From: Muraenolepis orangiensis
Taxonomy: Eukaryota > Chordata > Actinopteri > Gadiformes > Muraenolepididae
NCBI GenBank assembly: GCA_027704905.1
Contig: CM051000.1
Coordinates: 19,471,754 to 19,535,753, forward strand
Reading direction: 5' to 3'
Length of the DNA stretch: 64,000 nt
Shown: positions 50,195 to 64,000 of the stretch, one piece after another
How the letters are laid out: each line of letters opens with the position of its first letter
Position numbering within the stretch: position 1 is the stretch's first letter
The notes under the pieces: model-generated
Database searches by the model: none
What the model saw: the letters and a program-made list of their open reading frames with translations, nothing else
Told to the model about the DNA's origin: nothing
Program-made: the position numbers and the translations under genes

Positions 50195-50430
50195 GTAGAG
50201 GGAGAGGGAGGAAGAGAGGGTAGGAGGAGAAAGATAGAGAGAGAGAGAGGTTATGAGGAGGGAGATAGGGTAGGAAGAGATTGAAGGAGAGAGAGGGTGG
50301 CTTGGAGAGAAGAAAAGAGGGTTGCAGGGAGAGAAGGAGAGAGGGTGGGAGAGAGAGAGATGGAGAGAGGGTGGGAGGGAGAGAGAGATAGGAAGAGAAG
50401 GTGCGAGAGAGATAGAGAGGGTGGGAGAGA
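50195..50430. repeat. GA-rich degenerate repeat
   Basis: GAGAGAGGGTGGGAGAGAGA-type units, about 235 bp. Confidence 0.75.
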
Positions 50431-51939
50431 GATTTTTTTAAATAACTTTGTAATTGTACAATGATCTTACGAGATATTAATGTTATCCTATTCAATGGAC
50501 TACATTAATTCCACCATAAACTATGGAGAACAATACAACAACAAAAACATCCCAAACAAAACAAACAAAAAAGATACAGATCCTTCATGTTTGGTAATAC
50601 TTACATTATATTCTAATCTAGTAGACAGTGAGAGAGCAGGAGAGAGCATGAGAGAGAGATAGTTTAGTAGACTAGATACTAGAACTCGATAACGGCACAC
50701 AGACACAGACCCAACTGGTATTTATGACTTCCTCCGACACCCTAGCTGTCAATACACGTCCTGGTAGGGCAGCCTTGGTGACAGACCCTGGGGGGGGGCC
50801 TGCCTGCCTGCCCACAGCCCTAATGAATGACCGGAATGCAGGCAGTGAACAGCTTGCTGCCTGATAGACTTGTTGGTTGGCTGACACACTGGTTGGCAGG
50901 CCGGCTGGCTGGTTGTGGGTAGTGGCGGGTGGGTGGATTTCCAGAAGATTGTGTGTTTGTTTGTGTGAGTAGTGAGTGTGTTTCGAGAATGGCTGATGGG
51001 ATTGTCTGTCTGTCTGGGTCGGTGTCTGTCTGTCTGGGTCAGTGTCTGTCAGGGTGTTGGTCTAGGTATATGTCTGCCTGTCTCTCTGTCTGTTTAAGTG
51101 TCTGTCTGGTTCATTAGCTCGGGGTGGTCAGACTAGAGACAAACTATGTCACCAAAAGCAGTTGAACAAAAAGGGTGTGTGTGTGTGTGGTCACTCCACT
51201 GTGCTCCATGTCCTCTGTGCACACACCTCCTCCTCCTCGGGTGACCCTGGCTCTGTTCTAAGGTTCCGAGCGCTGCTGTCACCGAGGACACGCAGCACCT
51301 GCCGTCTGCTGCTGTTCACCTTCTCATCTACCTGTCCTCTGCTTCCCCTAGGTGTCCCGCGGTGGTCCATGTTGTCAGCAAGTGTCCCACCAGACCAGAC
51401 CACTTCACACTAGACCCCACCTCTGCACCAGTCCAGCACCAGGCAGCGTTGGTTCCTACCAGTCAGCTGGTGGACCTCAGACACTGGAGAGTGACGACAT
51501 CATCGCTTTACGAGTACTGACCGGCCTTGCCATGACAACCGGCGCTGCAGCGATGCTCACAGCTCACAGCCCACACAGACCCCCCACCCACCCCCCTCTT
51601 CTCCCCTCCCACTACTCCTAGAGCGCCGCCGCCTTACGCAATGCCAAAAGTGACACGACAAGTTAAAGAAAACTGGGAGAGAAAAGTGGAACAACTAGTG
51701 CTGAGGTTTGGGGGGGGGGGGGGGGGTGAGTCATGTTTCAGGGGTGATGGTTGACGTTCAGATCCTGGGAAAACACCCAGTGCCCACTTTACCCAACAAG
51801 TTTGGAACGGTGGTTCACTTTCTATGGCGCAATATATGCAAGACACGGTGAGTCATTGTTCTGTATGCTTCAGCTAATCCTGGAATAGACTCAGATTGAC
51901 TACAGGCACAGGGCGACGGAAGCCAGCACCTGCAAGGGT

Positions 51940-52165
<226 letters not shown>

Positions 52166-53321
52166 GCTCTGCAATCAGCCCTGTCTGTCTGCATGACACT
52201 ACGCTTGATAATGAATGGGGCGAGGGACAACATAAACAGAAGGGACGTGTGGAAGGAGAGAGAGGTAAGGACGCCGGGTGACTCAGAGTCTTATGACGTC
52301 CGAAGCATCTCAGTTCAGGGGGAACAGAGCCACGCCCGTTTTGTTATTCGCTGACAAGGGACACAAACAACAACAACAACAACAAATAAGCATATTCATC
52401 AGTGTCCTTTAAAACCAATAAAACGACTGCTCATGCCAGCCACAAAACTGCAGCACACATCTTTTTGCATTTATTTTGTGTGAGTGTGTGCGTGTGTGCA
52501 TGTGTGTGTGTGCGTGCTTGTTACTCCCTGCAAACTAATATAAAACATCCTATATTCTTCTTTTAAAGTCTCGTAAATATCCTCTCATGTGACAGAGCCC
52601 CCCCTGGACACATAAAACCCTTGCAACTCTATTCTAACCAAGTCCCTCCACCGGAGCCCATCTGCTGGCGGTAGCAGGGTCTGCTGCTCTCTGTGTGAGA
52701 GAAAGGGTTCATCTTGGCGCCATATTGCCAGAGGGTAGAGTTGCATTAACCTCTTGCCCCTCGCCCCCCCTGCTACCCCCACCCCCCCTGAGGCTTCCTA
52801 TTTATACCTGCATCTGGCGTGATAGGAGGGGAGGGGCCTGTAGACGCTCTGTAGACCAGAGTCTGCACCATCCAACCGGGTCACAGGAAGTTCATTTATG
52901 GGGGGGTGGGTGGTGGTGGTGGTTGTAGTAGTGGTGGTGGTGGGGGCTGTGTCCGCGGCTAGGCGAGCCCTCTCTCTGCAGTCCCTTCCCGGTACACAGC
53001 GGCTTGACTTTACCGGTGTATCGTTTGGCCCGGGATGGGCAGGATCGTCAGCTGTCAGCCTGCGATGGAGAGCTCCGTTACAGTGCCAGACCTGGGGGCT
53101 ATATTAGGCCTCCTTCCAAGCCATTAGCGCTATCAGCGGTCCATCGCAGGCCGGAGCACAGAGAGTACAGACAGCAGCAGAGCATTCACGTTTAATTTGG
53201 TGAGGCTACAATAAATCCCCTGTGACTTTTGGCCAGGTGCAAAGGGTGACTTTGCGAGATCTAATCGCATAAAAAAAGGGGAGAGATAAGGACAGGTCCG
53301 ATTGTTTTGTTTTTTAAGGGT

Positions 53322-53418
53322 CGAGTGACCCTTTAAAAATCATTGCAACAGATTGTTGACTACCTCGTCCAGCGGGGGAGTCAACATTCTGTTGTAATGA
53401 TTTTTAAAGGGTCACTCG
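53322..53418. repeat. 39-bp-stem near-perfect hairpin
   Basis: Arms 53322-53360 and 53380-53418 are inverted with two differences, one of which is a G:U pair in plus-strand RNA. The loop is 19 nt. A third partial copy of the outer block (TTTTTTAAGGGTC) lies immediately left. Confidence 0.9.
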
Positions 53419-55012
53419 TGATCTGGCCGACTTGTCAGAAAGACAAAACCGCGGACCTTGCGTTTTCGGCCGGACTTCTCAGCAGCGTCTGCCGAGTCAG
53501 TCCCTGTTCAACTCATGGTTCACCGTGACCTGCGGTTAAGCCACGGTTAAGTTTAGTCACGGTGTTGACCGAGGCATGAAGCCACGCCATTGTTGCGGTG
53601 GCAGACGACACCGATAAGAGATGCCATGAGATTATAGGACAGCCACACACCGAAGCACACGCAGACACACAACACATCCACAAGACAGGACAAAGGGGAC
53701 TTCACGCTTCACGCTGATGTTCGCTGTGATGGTAGTTTACCATTTAATTAGATGTAGATGCAGATGCAGGTCATTAAGGAGCGCATAGGGGTTAGGATGT
53801 CCACGGGTAGGCTACAGACAATGGGGAACCCGGGTACCTTTCGCTTGGTCATCGAACACCGGTCTCCCACTACTCTGCCCTGATTGGTTCCTCCTGGATA
53901 TGTCTCCAAGTTAGAGAATGAAATAAGAATCTTGGTCAAGATCTATCTTTTTGTGGAACAATGCCATGTTCATATGAAATGTTACGGTACCTGTATTCTA
54001 TACTGTCTATATGGTGCACAAGGTCCTATGTTAAGGAGAACAAAGGGACCCACACAGACACAGACACACCGTTTTGCAGGTAAGGCTAGCTACCAACTAC
54101 CACAGTTATGTGTTCCTCCCCCCCACCCTTATTTCTGAGTCTATACGGAGAGACATGACACATCTAGACGTAATAAGCAGCTAGGCCGACGTCTCTCATC
54201 ATCCCAGGGGAGAGAGAGAGAAAAACACACAGAACAGAGGAGGAGCACATGGCTTCTGGCCTTCAGCAGCCAGACTCCTGAATGATTCAGAAATAGCTTT
54301 TAGAACAAACGGGGAGAAGACCCCCTGGGCTCAGAGGAGGTTCACCAGTGCCATGATTCCCCAAGATCCTACAAGATCCCACAGCATCTGAATCAGCACA
54401 CTGAACTGGGGGGGGGGGGGGGGAGGGGGAGACAACAGTAATGGTATTAAAAGAAAATTCAGTTGCCCCCGGTGATGTTTTATTATTATCATTATTATTT
54501 TTAGTATAAGTATTAATATTTATGTTATTAATACTAATAACACTTTTTAAAAGTTGCATATTATCTTGCTGTTATCTTATCTTATTATTTTTTGGCCTAA
54601 ACTTATATTTTTAGTTACTAGTTAATGCACCGTATTAAGAATATATGTGTATTAAGTATATAGGTGTATCGAGTATGTAGGTGTATTAAGGTGCATGAAG
54701 TATGTAGGTGTACTAAGTTAACAGTAGGTAAAGACTATTACAGCAAGGCTTTGAAGAGATGTGGTGTGATAGAGAGAGAGATATGACACTGAAGTAGTAA
54801 ATCACTACTTAGGAGCTGCTTTTATCCAAAGTGTCTTCATCGAGGGTAGAGAGAGAGACAGGTTATTAAGGGGTTTTGTGTGTCTTGCTTAACAGTGCTT
54901 ACAGGTAGGCTGAGGACATTGGAAATCGAACAAAGAACCTTTCAGCTGGGAGCGAAGCATTTTAACCACTAAACTGCTGCGGGCTAATCCAGCGTGTGAA
55001 AAACAAAGCACG

Positions 55013-55053
<41 letters not shown>

Positions 55054-55194
55054 GAGAAAAGAGAGAGCAAGAGAGTGAGAGAGCGATATAGAGATAAAAA
55101 TATAAATGATACAGTGAGAGAGAGATAGACAGTGAGAAGTAAAGAAAGAGGTAGAGAGAGAGTTAGAGTGAGAAAGAGGGGATGAGATACACAG

Positions 55195-55302
55195 AGAGAG
55201 AGAGAGAGAGAGACAGAGAGAGACAGAGACAGAAGAGACAGAGAGACAGAGACAGAGAGAGACAGACAGACAGACAGACAGATACAGAGATACAGAGAGA
55301 GA
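55195..55302. repeat. GAGACAGA-rich repeat
   Basis: Mixed GA and GACA units; a CA tract (55016-55050) precedes it. Confidence 0.85.
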
Positions 55303-55709
55303 CAAATTCTCTACAGGTAGCCCGTTCCATTGCTTAGCTCCTAAGCACTAGACTCAGTGAACGTTTCCTTGTGGAAAATCTGGTCGCAAAATATGTCAGG
55401 ATCCTAATTCCTCAAGACAACGCCTTAACCGTCCACTTCACAAAGACCAGCCTGTGTGTTAAAACACACCAATTTGCTTCACATGATTCCCCCTACTGTT
55501 TTCAAAGGATGATTATTTTTGTTGATAATAATAATAATAATAAATAAATAATAATCTTGCCCATGACAAGACGTAGCAATATTAATCTAATGTCCTTATG
55601 CCCTGTCAAATATAATCACAATATGATATTTGGTTGGTTGTTGCAAGAGTGTCACATGCAGGTGAAGGGTTTGGTTTGAAATCCATTTCCCATGACGTAA
55701 CACTTGCTG

Positions 55710-55835
55710 GTAAATACAGTGTTACATACACTGTTAAATACAGTGTCGTACACTGCTAAATCCAGTGTTAAATCCAGTGTTAAATCCAGTGTTAAATGCA
55801 GTGTTAAATAGTATACAGTGTTAAATACAGTGTTG
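55710..55835. repeat. AGTGTTAAATNC tandem repeat
   Basis: About nine units of roughly 13-14 bp, CAGTGTTAAATC-like. Confidence 0.8.
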
Positions 55836-55997
55836 GCATAGAGCGAGAGAGACCATAGGAAGGAGGGACACTCCTCTGCGTTCCATCATAGGAAAATATT
55901 CTGCAAGGACATTTCCACTGAAAGCGCTTATGTCACGCAAAGCTTCGCCTCGCAGTCGAGAATAATTATCATTTCAAACGAGCGAGGGACGCAGGAG

Positions 55998-56320
55998 ACA
56001 TGGTGGCGGGGGAGGAAGAGGTGGAAGAGGAGGTGGAAGAGGAGGTGGAAGAGGAGGAGGAGTCGGGAGAAGGAAGAAGAGGTGGAGGTAGAAGAAGAAG
56101 AGGAGGAGGAGGAGATGTCCGGAGGAAGAGGAGGAAGGAGAAGAAGAGGAGGAGGAAGAGGAGTCGGGAGGAGAAAAAGAGAAGAAGTCTGGAGGAGGAG
56201 GAGGAGGAGAAGAACGAGGAAGAGGAGTCAGAGTCGGGGGGGGGGGGGGGGGAGGAGGAGGAAAAGGAGTTGGGAGGAGGAAGACCACAAGGTGGAAGAG
56301 GACGAGGGGGAGATAAGTAT
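55998..56320. repeat. Purine-rich GGAGGAAGA tract with G run
   Basis: Over 300 bp of almost pure purine, with a G17 run near 56236-56252. Confidence 0.85.
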
Positions 56321-57169
56321 TTAAGGGTTTGGGTCACCGAGACCCCGTCTGAAGACAGGGCCACTAGTCGAAGCGCAGCTACGCTGTGAAATGATGCCTT
56401 CCCCTCCTGGTTCCACCAGTGTGTAGAGAGCTATGGGACCATGGCAGGTCTCTCGTGGACTACACAACTCACAAGGGGAGGATGTTTGACTGGGTCCACT
56501 GCAATTTAACATGATAGCGCTCAAAATCTAACTTCATTAATAATTCATTGTATATATTTTTCCAGCGGCGTCTTTTTGGACTCGCAAAATGAGTTAACAG
56601 TTGGTCAATTATCTTCATGTAACGATATGAAAGACTTCCCTGAATAATAATAATAATTCATTCATAATTGGGGACAAAAATTATATCATTATCTCTGATG
56701 AAGACATTTAGCGGACATATTTCACCAGATATCCCATTCATATTTCACTAGGTCTCAGCACTGTTAATATTGTTTAAGTTAAGTCAGTACGTGGCAGAAT
56801 ATCTGCGGACACACAGATCACCATTCAGGAAATCACACTCGTCTGTTCATCCTGCAGGCGGGGGGGGGGGGGGGCGGGGGGCCTCTCTCCTGACCGCCAG
56901 TAGCATCACAGTCCTACGGTTCAGAGAGCACGCTACTTGACGTGACCAGACAGGCAGGGACAGAGGGTTTATCAGCGGCGTGGTGCTCTCACGCTCCGTT
57001 CAGTTTGTTCCCCCCCCTGCCGGGACCCTCGACACCTCAACACACCGGAGAGATGTTTACCAGCTGAGGCCATGAGGGGAAAATATTCCGGCACTGGTGG
57101 TCATCAACGCGTTTTGATGACATCTTAGCGGTGCGGCGTCTTGGGGTGGGCCGTGGTCCACACACTTGA

Positions 57170-57410
57170 TGCGGATCAAATGGAAATGAGTTTGATTCCC
57201 CTCCTTGGCTCCTCCTCCTCCTCCTAGCAAAGTGTGGAGGTGTCCCTGAGTAAGACACCCTAACCCCAACTGCTTCTGACCAGCTGGCTGCCTCCTTGCA
57301 CGGCGGCTGACACCGCCGTCAGTGTATAAATGGGGGTATGACTGTGTGTATGAACGTGTGTGTGAAGGTGTGTATGGATAAGTGTATGGATGGCTGTATG
57401 AATGTGAGTT
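57170..57410 (+). repeat. tRNA-derived SINE, 5' truncated
   Basis: B-box-like GTTTGATTCCCC at 57190-57201, then GGTGTCCCTGAGTAAGACAC and GCTGACACCGCCGTCAGTG. Same family as 59905-60080. Confidence 0.75.
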
Positions 57411-58074
57411 TTCAATTGGACTTTTTCCTCCGTTTTCCTTCTGTTGAAAATTAAAAACGTTGTTTTTGTCCAACCAACAAACACACGTTGACGTTCTCCC
57501 AAGTCGATTCCTTTTGAAGGTCGTGTGGAACTTTCTGAAACATCCGCCGGGACAAGGTGGGGAAAACAAATGTAAACAGAGGGTTTTTAAAAGGCTGAGG
57601 TACGTATGGATCGTGATGTGACGTCACAGACGCCCAATGCTAAAACCGTGTTGGTGTTTCGTGGACACGCGGCCTGAGATCGAGACTTTATTTCAGTTTA
57701 GTCGCCTGCACCTCACTTATCAAAACACACACACACATGTCCACTTCAAAGCAACAGCTGAGGAGCTGTTGGACTGTTGGCTGTTTGGCCTCGGGGGGCT
57801 TTGTCTTTGCACACCCGTGCGGCCAATAAAGGAAGTGATATGTCAGCAGAGGCACCCCGCTGGGATGTGTTGACACAGAGGGGGCCGGCAGGGAGGCTGC
57901 TCTCTGAGGACGGTCGTAACACATCAGTTTGGTTTAGCTGTTGAGGTCATGTGACCCTGTTAGAGCTGAAATATGACAGAAATCGCAATAGGGTGCATAA
58001 GTGCAGTATGCACATGCACATGGCAGGAGCTGCAATTCTTTGATGAGGGTAAAATGTGTAAAGGACAATGCATA

Positions 58075-58448
58075 ACATTGTTCTGAAATTATGTAAGAGA
58101 CTCAAGACCCACCTGTTCAGAGTCCACCTGGACTCTCCTTTGTGAAACCCCTAAACTTGCTTAAGTCCTGACATTAATAGCTCTTAGCATGTTGTATATG
58201 TTAGCAAGTGTATGTCCTTAATGTTGTTAACACGCTCTTATCACAGCTACTTAAGCAGGTGACCTAGCAGTACGAAATTGTGTTATTCATCTTGTCAATA
58301 TGAATACTTGTGAACTGCTGTATTTATATGTTTGCGTACCCCAGTGTTATGCTATTGTCTGCTTCAACTAATGTACACCTTGTAAGTCGCTTTGGATAAA
58401 AGCGTCTGCCAAATGCCCTAAATGTAAATGTAAATGTAAATGTAAATG
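58075..58448 (+). repeat. Interspersed repeat with (AAATGT)n tail
   Basis: Starts near GACTCAAGACCCACCTGTTC and ends GTCGCTTTGGATAAAAGCGT followed by about six AAATGT units: a common fish 3' end of a retroposed element. No coding part. Confidence 0.65.
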
Positions 58449-59339
58449 TACTGTAGTGCTGCAGAGATGCCCTGGTCTGCAATTTGTTTTCTCCAGATGT
58501 AAGAAAATGTGTTTGTTTGGTACAGATCCCAACACATGTCACATCATGATTTTAATCATTTTTTTCAGTCAAAGTAAAAATAGTTTTTTCATTAAAAAAA
58601 AAATTGGTGTTTTACCAACTGATAGTTGTGTGTCATAACGCATGTTGCTGGAGAGGCAGCTTTGATCCATCTTTAACTAGTTTATGATTCACCATAGAGA
58701 AATGACAATTCAAGCAGGAACATGACTCCATCCACTCAATATACAACAGTATATTAATATAAGATGACTGGATATCATATAATATACAACCGTATATTAA
58801 TATAAGATGATAACTGGATGTTCCCTTGGGGCTGTTGTAACGATACATGCCGCAAGCATCATTTCATCGGGAGTCAAATAACACATAATGCATAATATAT
58901 GTGAGGTATTAGAGTCTCTCTCTCTCTCCTCCGTCTCTCTGTCTCTGTATCTCTATCTCTCCTCTTCGTTTATCATCTCCACACGGGACAGGACAATATT
59001 TTTCTCTGAGTCTGTAAACTTGTGTGAACCCCAGACTGTGAACCCAGACTGTGGCTCTGCCTGCGTGCCTGCTTGGCAAAAAATAAAAAACGCACAAGCA
59101 CTTCCTCACGGTTGCTTCCTGTGCGTTCACCGCACATGGCCAGGACTGTCTCGGGAACAGCCGGAGAGCATCCACAAAACGCAGCAAAAGACAACATGAG
59201 ATCAGCTGATATGGGAGGGATAAGAGGTATGTTATGCAGTCAGGAACGGAGCGTCCTCAGACCGCAGATTGGACACACTATCTTCTACATTTCAGTGGGA
59301 TTTTTCCGCTGTGCTTATTTATTTGTTATGCTTTGTCTT

Positions 59340-59822
<483 letters not shown>

Positions 59823-59904
59823 CAGCGTGTGTGCAGAGTCAACATCCAGTCGATGTGTTACAGAGATATGAGCAGTGAAGTGCAGGGCTGGCAGAGGAAC
59901 TAAC

Positions 59905-60080
59905 TGGGGGGGGGGATGCAACAGAAAGGTTGCTGGTTCGATCCCCTGGCTCCTCCTCCCTATAGCCAAGTGGCGCGGTGTCCCTGAGCAAGACGCCCTA
60001 AATCTAACCACTGCTGACAAGCTGGCTGTCTCATTGCAAGGCTGACACCGCAAACTGTAAAGCACTTTGGGTAAACGCAC
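59905..60080 (+). repeat. tRNA-derived SINE
   Basis: B box GGTTCGATCC at 59935-59944, then GGTGTCCCTGAGCAAGACGC and GTAAAGCACTTTGGGTAAAC. The A box region is replaced by a G run. Confidence 0.8.
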
Positions 60081-60703
60081 AAAAAAACACATTTACCAAC
60101 TGAAACAACAGTCCCTGGGACATCACCTGTAGACAAAGCCTTTGGACGCCCACAGGCCCTGGCCTCCAACCACCCGCGGCCATGACTAAGCCTTTCTCCA
60201 CAACCAGTGAGTCAGCCTATGAATGGTCTCTTCCCAAAGGGCGTAGGGCAGAGAGTGGACATGGGGCTGTTCATCTCGATAATTATTATCACCCATTATT
60301 ATAATTATCATCATCATCCTCATCTTTAAAAGTCGAATTCAATTCAGCAACTCGCTTTGCTAACAAAAATGCTGTCTTTATGTGCTATTTTTCCCTTTCT
60401 GTCCGTCCTGGGAGTCTCAACTTCTTCTGCTGCTGCTTCATCTTCAGTGTTTGGATAACAAGGGGCCTCGGTTATCGCAAGGTGCTGTGGACTCCAGCTA
60501 CCCTGTTGAGGCCAGGGCCCCACCCACCCACCCCCTCTCCCTCCGCTCCCCCTTAAACCCTTCCAGCCCTGCTTCACCACAACTCCTCCACATGTGGACC
60601 GGACCTCTGAAGTGGTGTGGGTGGAGCCTCTTGTGTTTTGATTCCCCGGTGGAGCCTGCGCCCTTTTGTTTAGAGTGTCTGGCTGTGCGTGTGCAAGCAC
60701 GTT

Positions 60704-60728
60704 GGGGGGGGGGGGGGGGGGGGGGGGG
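60704..60728. repeat. Poly-G run
   Basis: About 25 consecutive G on the plus strand. Confidence 0.9.
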
Positions 60729-60969
60729 CGTAGGGGGCGGGTGCGTGAGGGAATGGTCTCCGTGCGTATGTGTTTATTTACGTTGTGTGTGTTGTATGTC
60801 TTTCGGCGTGTATATATACGTGTTGCTGTTGTGCATGTAGCTCCATTTTAAAACGAAAGCGGCAGGGAGAAAGACGTGGAAAAATCAGTGACACATGATT
60901 GGGACAGTGAAAAAGAAGACAAGAAAAAAATATGAAGAGTATTAAAGTATGATCAAAAACAGTTGAATG

Positions 60970-60971
60970 GC

Positions 60972-61024
<53 letters not shown>
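60970..61024. repeat. (GA)n microsatellite
   Basis: GA tract with one interruption. Confidence 0.9.
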
Positions 61025-61027
<3 letters not shown>

Positions 61028-61465
61028 ACCACATGCCTCCAGCAGCCGAGGGTTCTTACTAATAAACAGGTTGCCAATATGTTCCTCTGTGTTCTTAACA
61101 CAAAACAACAATAACCATAAACTAAATCCGAGTTACCGGTAGTTACACCCAGAGTTACCGGTAGACAGTACAGTTAATGACGGGCACAAGTTTGCAGGCT
61201 ACACATGCATGTAAATGATTGCAGATATATGCATAATAAAAAGCGCAGCCTACACTGCCTGTCTGTCTGTGTGTTACACGTGGTATAATCGTACAACGTG
61301 TTATGGTAATTTAACGGTGTTGTTTTTTTAAAGTATTAATTATGATGCATGCACCCTCGGTGCAGACTTCGGGGGGGGAAGCGTAAACGTGTGGAGGTGC
61401 GCCACCTCCTCCTCACTCAGGATAGAGACACTATAACCACACAACTCCGGTAGATAGATAAATAT

Positions 61466-61497
<32 letters not shown>

Positions 61498-61669
61498 ATA
61501 GATAGAGATAAAGACAGGAGACCGTCGACTGGTTACGGACTTCACAGGTTCGTTTTCAGGTCCGTTTCCCCGGACATTTAAACGGGCTCGGCCATGTAAA
61601 GACCACAGTAGCGTAGGAGAGAGGCTGCTACGGGACAGCGAAAGCAAAAACAAAAAATAAAGACCTTAC

Positions 61670-61860
61670 CGTTCACTGGAGACGGCTTTTCCAATGACAC
61701 TGGTCATGGTGTAAAGCGATCGTTGAGGAGTTCACACGTACACGAACACACGTCTCAAGTAGTACGAGTAACGTTAGAATCCGAGATGTCCGCCCGACTG
61801 CCATCCTTGACGCCACACGACTGAGGCTCACCGTTCCGAGTGTGTGGAAACTTTAGCCCC
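61670..61860 (-). other. Possible first non-coding exon of sema4b
   Basis: A consensus donor, AACG|GTAAGG, at 61670-61665 on the minus strand fits splicing to the acceptor at 49559. If spliced, a 14-codon upstream ORF starting at 61707 would end at TGA just inside the next exon. The transcription start is unknown; the upper boundary given is arbitrary. Confidence 0.35.
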
Positions 61861-61887
61861 TCCTCCTCCTCCTCCTCCACCTCCGAC

Positions 61888-61932
<45 letters not shown>

Positions 61933-62379
61933 CTCTCTCGCCCTCGCTCACAACGCACGCACGCACACAAGCACTAACGTACACACACACACACACACAC
62001 ACGCACCCCATCTGCAGCCGGGAGGGAGCTTTCTCTGCTCTGCCTGACTAGTCTCCACACACACTTATAATTACGGTTCATATGGAAAGACGTGGCTTTA
62101 CCACTCGCGATAATAACTATCTGTCGGTCTGTCTCCCAAACACACGCACACGCACGCACGCACACACATTCACAGACGGTACAACCAAAGCAAACGCCTC
62201 ATTTATCAACATTATCAACAGTCTGTAACCATGTAAAGCGTGTTTACACAGTGTGCCGGGTGTCGTGTGGCCCCTCTGTGAGCCACGTGTACGCGCAGAC
62301 GGCAGCTCCACCGCGTCCCATTCATCAAAGACGCGTCGAACAATGAGCACGTTGACCACAAAGAGACGACTTACAAGGG

Positions 62380-62392
<13 letters not shown>

Positions 62393-62452
<60 letters not shown>
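62393..62452. repeat. (CA)n microsatellite
   Basis: About 60 bp. Confidence 0.9.
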
Positions 62453-62454
<2 letters not shown>

Positions 62455-62663
62455 GAAGCACATCCCTCAGAGTCAGGAGTGGGACTATACGTCAATCTCT
62501 CTTCCCTTTATCTCCCCATGAAGTATCTTCCCTCACAAGGAAAGGAGGAAGGAAGGAAGGTAGGAAGAAGAAAACACTAAATTAAACATGCAACTCTAAC
62601 TTTCACCGGCCGATGAGGATAATCTGTGCTTAGCCTCTACAGCACTCTGACCTGAAGGACACT

Positions 62664-63147
<484 letters not shown>

Positions 63148-63149
<2 letters not shown>

Positions 63150-63874
63150 GTGATTCATTAAAATACTGCATTCTAGTTCCGGGGTTCTGATGTATTACAT
63201 CACTGATGTGTTTACTTATTTATTTACTTAACATTTAATTTCACTAATGGCCGCCGGGGAACAACAAACGGAAAGATATATGATCCCCATCATGGCGCGT
63301 AGCGGTGATGATCCGTGGAGCCAGAACATCCCGTTATCGTCTCTTTAACTACGCTCAGGATTAAACAGCCAGGAACAAAATAAATCCCTGCAAATTTAGG
63401 TCGACATTCCCTATTCTACAATGGTAGGGGGGGGAGTGATCTCCTCGTCATGTCTTCTTTCACCCCGTAAACATTGGGGGCGAGTACCAACAAGCGTTGG
63501 ACAACGCCGAAAAACAAGACTCAGCTGTGAGGCACAGTCATTCAGACGTAGTACAAGTGGTCTCTGGTGAGAGGAGAGCAATCAGACGGGGGAGCCATGT
63601 TGTTTAGAGCCATTTAGGGAGGCAAACGAGGACATGATTTCTCGAGGTTTTAGACCCAAAGTGAATAGAACCTCACTTGGAACCACAGGAGACCGCAGAG
63701 AGCTGTACGGAACAGACGCCCAGCGGGATGTTTCAACCGTGTCTGGTGTAATCTGTCAGGAAGCTTTGTCTATGTCCCCTCACCCCTCTCTCACCCCCTC
63801 CTCACCCCCTCCTCACCCCATGTGCTTTGGGGTTAAGCACATTGCAGAAAAATGAAAAAAAGAACCTACAGTCA

Positions 63875-63877
<3 letters not shown>
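63148..63877. other. Unassigned right-hand sequence
   Basis: No gene or named repeat recognised; short CTCACCCC repeats at 63775-63820. Confidence 0.4.
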
Positions 63878-63935
<58 letters not shown>

Positions 63936-64000
63936 CACACACACACAGACACACACAAACATAAACAATCAGTCACACACAGTCAGACACATACACACAC
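63878..64000. repeat. (AC)n microsatellite at window end
   Basis: Perfect AC at 63878-63933, then degenerate ACACAGTCAG units to the edge. Confidence 0.9.

Overview
The window looks like nuclear DNA from a ray-finned (teleost) fish. It is intron-rich, very rich in dinucleotide microsatellites (several CA tracts near 200 bp), and carries fish-type repeats: tRNA-derived SINEs, L2-like and RTE/Rex3-like LINE fragments, a Ty3/gypsy remnant and hAT DNA transposons. There is no bacterial-style gene organisation, no tRNA or rRNA gene and no CRISPR array. The species cannot be fixed from the sequence alone.

Positions 1-6768 (minus strand): remains of an ABC transporter of subfamily C (ABCC5/11/12-like). 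Six exon pieces are recognisable with splice sites. They carry a frameshift, a nonsense codon and a palindromic insertion, and nothing was found for the first nucleotide-binding domain or the second membrane domain. It reads as a pseudogene, invaded by an L2-like LINE, SINEs and other repeats.

Positions 6769-17215: a repeat-dominated stretch. It holds a decayed gypsy pol fragment (7540-8235), a complete 4.4-kb hAT transposon with terminal repeats and a perfect 8-bp target duplication (10884-15269; its three-exon transposase has one frameshift), a second 1.17-kb non-autonomous hAT with its own perfect 8-bp duplication (15641-16811), and an RTE/Rex3-like LINE 3' end (about 16822-17215).

Positions 17216-22335: intergenic DNA and the probable 3' UTR of the next gene.

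Positions 22336-49189 (minus strand): a complete 14-exon semaphorin gene, sema4b, encoding 840 residues (signal peptide, sema domain, PSI, Ig-like domain, one membrane helix, cytoplasmic tail ending in a class I PDZ ligand). Every splice junction is phase-consistent and no stop interrupts the frame. A probable 5' UTR exon lies at 49190-49558, and a possible first non-coding exon ends at 61670. If that is right, the transcription unit spans about 40 kb and covers most of the window.

The introns hold the more unusual observations. A roughly 225-bp UG repeat sits directly against the 3' splice site of exon 11. A 60-bp minisatellite has grown out of the exon 8 acceptor. Intron 1 contains a 0.9-kb homopurine minisatellite, and a 39-bp-stem hairpin lies at 53322-53418. 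I found no evidence for a wholly new gene system; the value lies in the sema4b model, the dated decay of the ABCC copy, the intact hAT boundaries and the splice-site repeats.
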